The notes under the pieces were generated by a model. It saw only the letters and a program-made list of their open reading frames with translations. It was not told the DNA's origin and searched no databases. From positions 1 through 32,803 of the forward strand of contig CAMDMI010000006.1 in assembly GCA_945902135.1 (NCBI GenBank): DNA of 32,803 nucleotides. The letters run 5' to 3'. This document shows, one piece after another, positions 31,867 to 32,803 of the stretch. Numbering within the stretch: the first letter of the stretch is position 1; each line of letters starts with the position of its first letter. The stretch comes from Spirosoma fluviale. GTDB lineage: Bacteria > Bacteroidota > Bacteroidia > Cytophagales > Flexibacteraceae. Made by a program: the position numbers and the translations under genes.

Positions 31867-32453
31867 ATTCAATTTATCGCCACCCATCGGCAGACGAAGC
31901 CTTGGCAATTGGAGATGTCATCCCCCCCGAGGAATGGAGTCTTTCAGATTTTTCGAGTTGTCCTTTGGTAGGACTCAGCAAAGATTGGGTTCAATCTCTT
32001 TAAGAAAACCTTATTTCAAGTCGAAATTAAGAACAATTCCCTTCATTGTTTTGAAGGCAAGCAATCTGGACAGTATTCTGCAATTTATATCAGAAATTTC
32101 ATTGTTATGCAATTGTAAATTTACCAACAAGATACCGTTGTCATTTGGTAATTGACTAGGTGCGACCAACAGAAACAGTTTCATTTGGAAGGTTCCAAAA
32201 GTGCTTTTTTAGAAATAATCAATTCCGTTTCAATTTCTTCCTTCAACCTAACTGCTTTCCTAATTTCATTCATGCCCCGATGGATGACACCCTTTCCCAA
32301 ATTCTAGCTGATTATGTCGGTAACAGTAAGTTCCGCTAAATCATCTGGTGAAAACAGCAGGATAAACCTCAGAAAGTACTTTCGGAACGTTATTTATAAA
32401 ATGTCTACTGCTTCAGATTTAGAAATCGTTCACAAATCCTATCTTAAAAAAGC

Positions 32454-32803
32454 ATGAAAAATGTTAACAAGGTTCTCAAAAGATTCCCTGAAACAGCTAC
32501 CCTCGTATGGGTATTTGCTGTTTTTTTTAGCCTGAACGCATCGCAGAGTTGGGGGCAACAAAGCATTCTTACCGCCGGTTCAGCTGTTACTCAAAACTTT
32601 ACCATCGGTACTTCAGCAACAGCTACTTTACCATCAGGGTTTAAAATTGGAACAAATTGGAGCACAGGAACAACAGCAACCACTGTTGCAGCTGGTACAT
32701 CAGGAACCGGCATTCTCAACGGTACCAGTACCGGCGGGGCATATAATTTTGCAAATGGCATTACTGCTTCCTCAACTGATAGGGCACTTGGCTTTTTAAG
32801 CTC
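32454..32803 (+). CDS. N-terminal part of a large exported surface protein, 3' truncated by window
   Basis: The frame is open from the ATG at 32454 to the last base (116 codons). It starts with basic residues (MKNVNKVLKRF), a hydrophobic core (TLVWVFAVFFSLNA) and an AxSWGQ-like cleavage site, a signal peptide. The mature part is threonine-, alanine- and glycine-rich (AVTQNFTIGTSATATLPSGF, then TNWSTGTTATTVAAGTSGTG and FANGITASSTDRALGFL). This matches the repetitive beta-sandwich opening common in large T9SS-exported surface proteins of Bacteroidota. The rest of the gene, including any sorting domain, lies outside the window. Confidence 0.82.
   Translation, partial: MKNVNKVLKRFPETATLVWVFAVFFSLNASQSWGQQSILTAGSAVTQNFTIGTSATATLPSGFKIGTNWSTGTTATTVAAGTSGTGILNGTSTGGAYNFANGITASSTDRALGFLS

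Larger units (their letters stand above)
31560..32453. other. Gene-poor, repeat-bearing spacer of about 0.9 kb
   Basis: No convincing gene lies here. The first 300 bases hold three copies of a related repeat and a perfect 15-bp inverted repeat, each listed separately. A short dyad (GTGTTTT 31659-31665 with AAAACAC 31672-31678) is also present. The open frame at 31713-32003 runs through the repeats; its last 40 codons (HPSADEALAIGD to KDWVQSL) look somewhat protein-like and might be a gene remnant. From 32004 to 32453 I see nothing recognisable. Confidence 0.6.

Noticed and set aside
31713-32003. A 96-codon plus-strand open frame after the isomerase-like gene
   Set aside because: Its first two thirds are translated dispersed repeats and an inverted-repeat arm, and it has no start signal. 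It is not annotated as a gene; only the last part is raised as a possible remnant.
32278-32337. A 19-codon frame starting MDDTLSQILADY
   Set aside because: It is too short to support and has no ribosome-binding or promoter signal.

Overview
The window is a stretch of Bacteroidota chromosome. The best evidence is a type IX secretion (T9SS) C-terminal sorting domain on a 1268-residue exported protein, several families typical of the phylum (DUF2723, DUF4834, a DUF6377-like regulator, a DUF4836-like lipoprotein), the rplM-rpsI-rpsB order, and several copies of the Bacteroidota promoter -7 element TAnnTTTG. No sequence search was possible, so all family calls come from motifs, length and context.

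Layout. 1-3830 (+): a Gfo/Idh/MocA oxidoreductase cut by the window start, a small exported CAP-domain protein, an exported beta-rich protein and a CNNM/CorC-type transporter. 3847-6164: a DUF4834 protein (-), mtaB (+) and nadD (-). 6385-9693 (+): a HisKA_2 histidine kinase, its receiver-only response regulator, msrB and a small orphan protein. 9694-10001 is a gene-free leader with three inverted repeats. 10002-13808 (+): a T9SS-exported lipase-like protein closed by a strong terminator. 13922-16205 (+): a PLP aminotransferase and FAD monooxygenase pair, also closed by a terminator. 23239-16488 (-): a probable four-gene run of DUF2723 protein, yeast-type cytosine deaminase, mmsA and a membrane-anchored TPR/HTH regulator. 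23403-27482: an NlpE-like lipoprotein (+), a potassium channel (-), a DUF4836-like lipoprotein (+), a small helical protein (+) and a five-helix membrane protein (-). 27625-29465 (+): ribosomal proteins L13, S9 and S2, ending in a terminator with no tsf after them. 31559-29522 (-): a muconolactone-isomerase-like protein, aspartate kinase and a lone receiver protein. 31560-32453 is a gene-poor, repeat-bearing spacer. 32454-32803 (+) is the start of a large exported surface protein cut by the window end.

How the genes work together. Most of the window is housekeeping: translation (rplM, rpsI, rpsB, mtaB), NAD synthesis (nadD), amino-acid biosynthesis (aspartate kinase) and oxidative repair (msrB). 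Envelope and signalling genes are mixed in: the two-component pair, the transmembrane TPR/HTH regulator, lipoproteins, ion transport and T9SS cargo. I saw no phage, integrase, CRISPR, toxin-antitoxin or defence locus, and no tRNA or rRNA gene. Nothing here is convincingly a new multi-gene system. The points most worth a second look are the 9.8-kb palindrome cluster, the repeat spacer at 31.6-31.9 kb, the repeat-built S2 tail with missing tsf, and the unusual operon partners (cytosine deaminase with DUF2723 and mmsA; aspartate kinase with a receiver).
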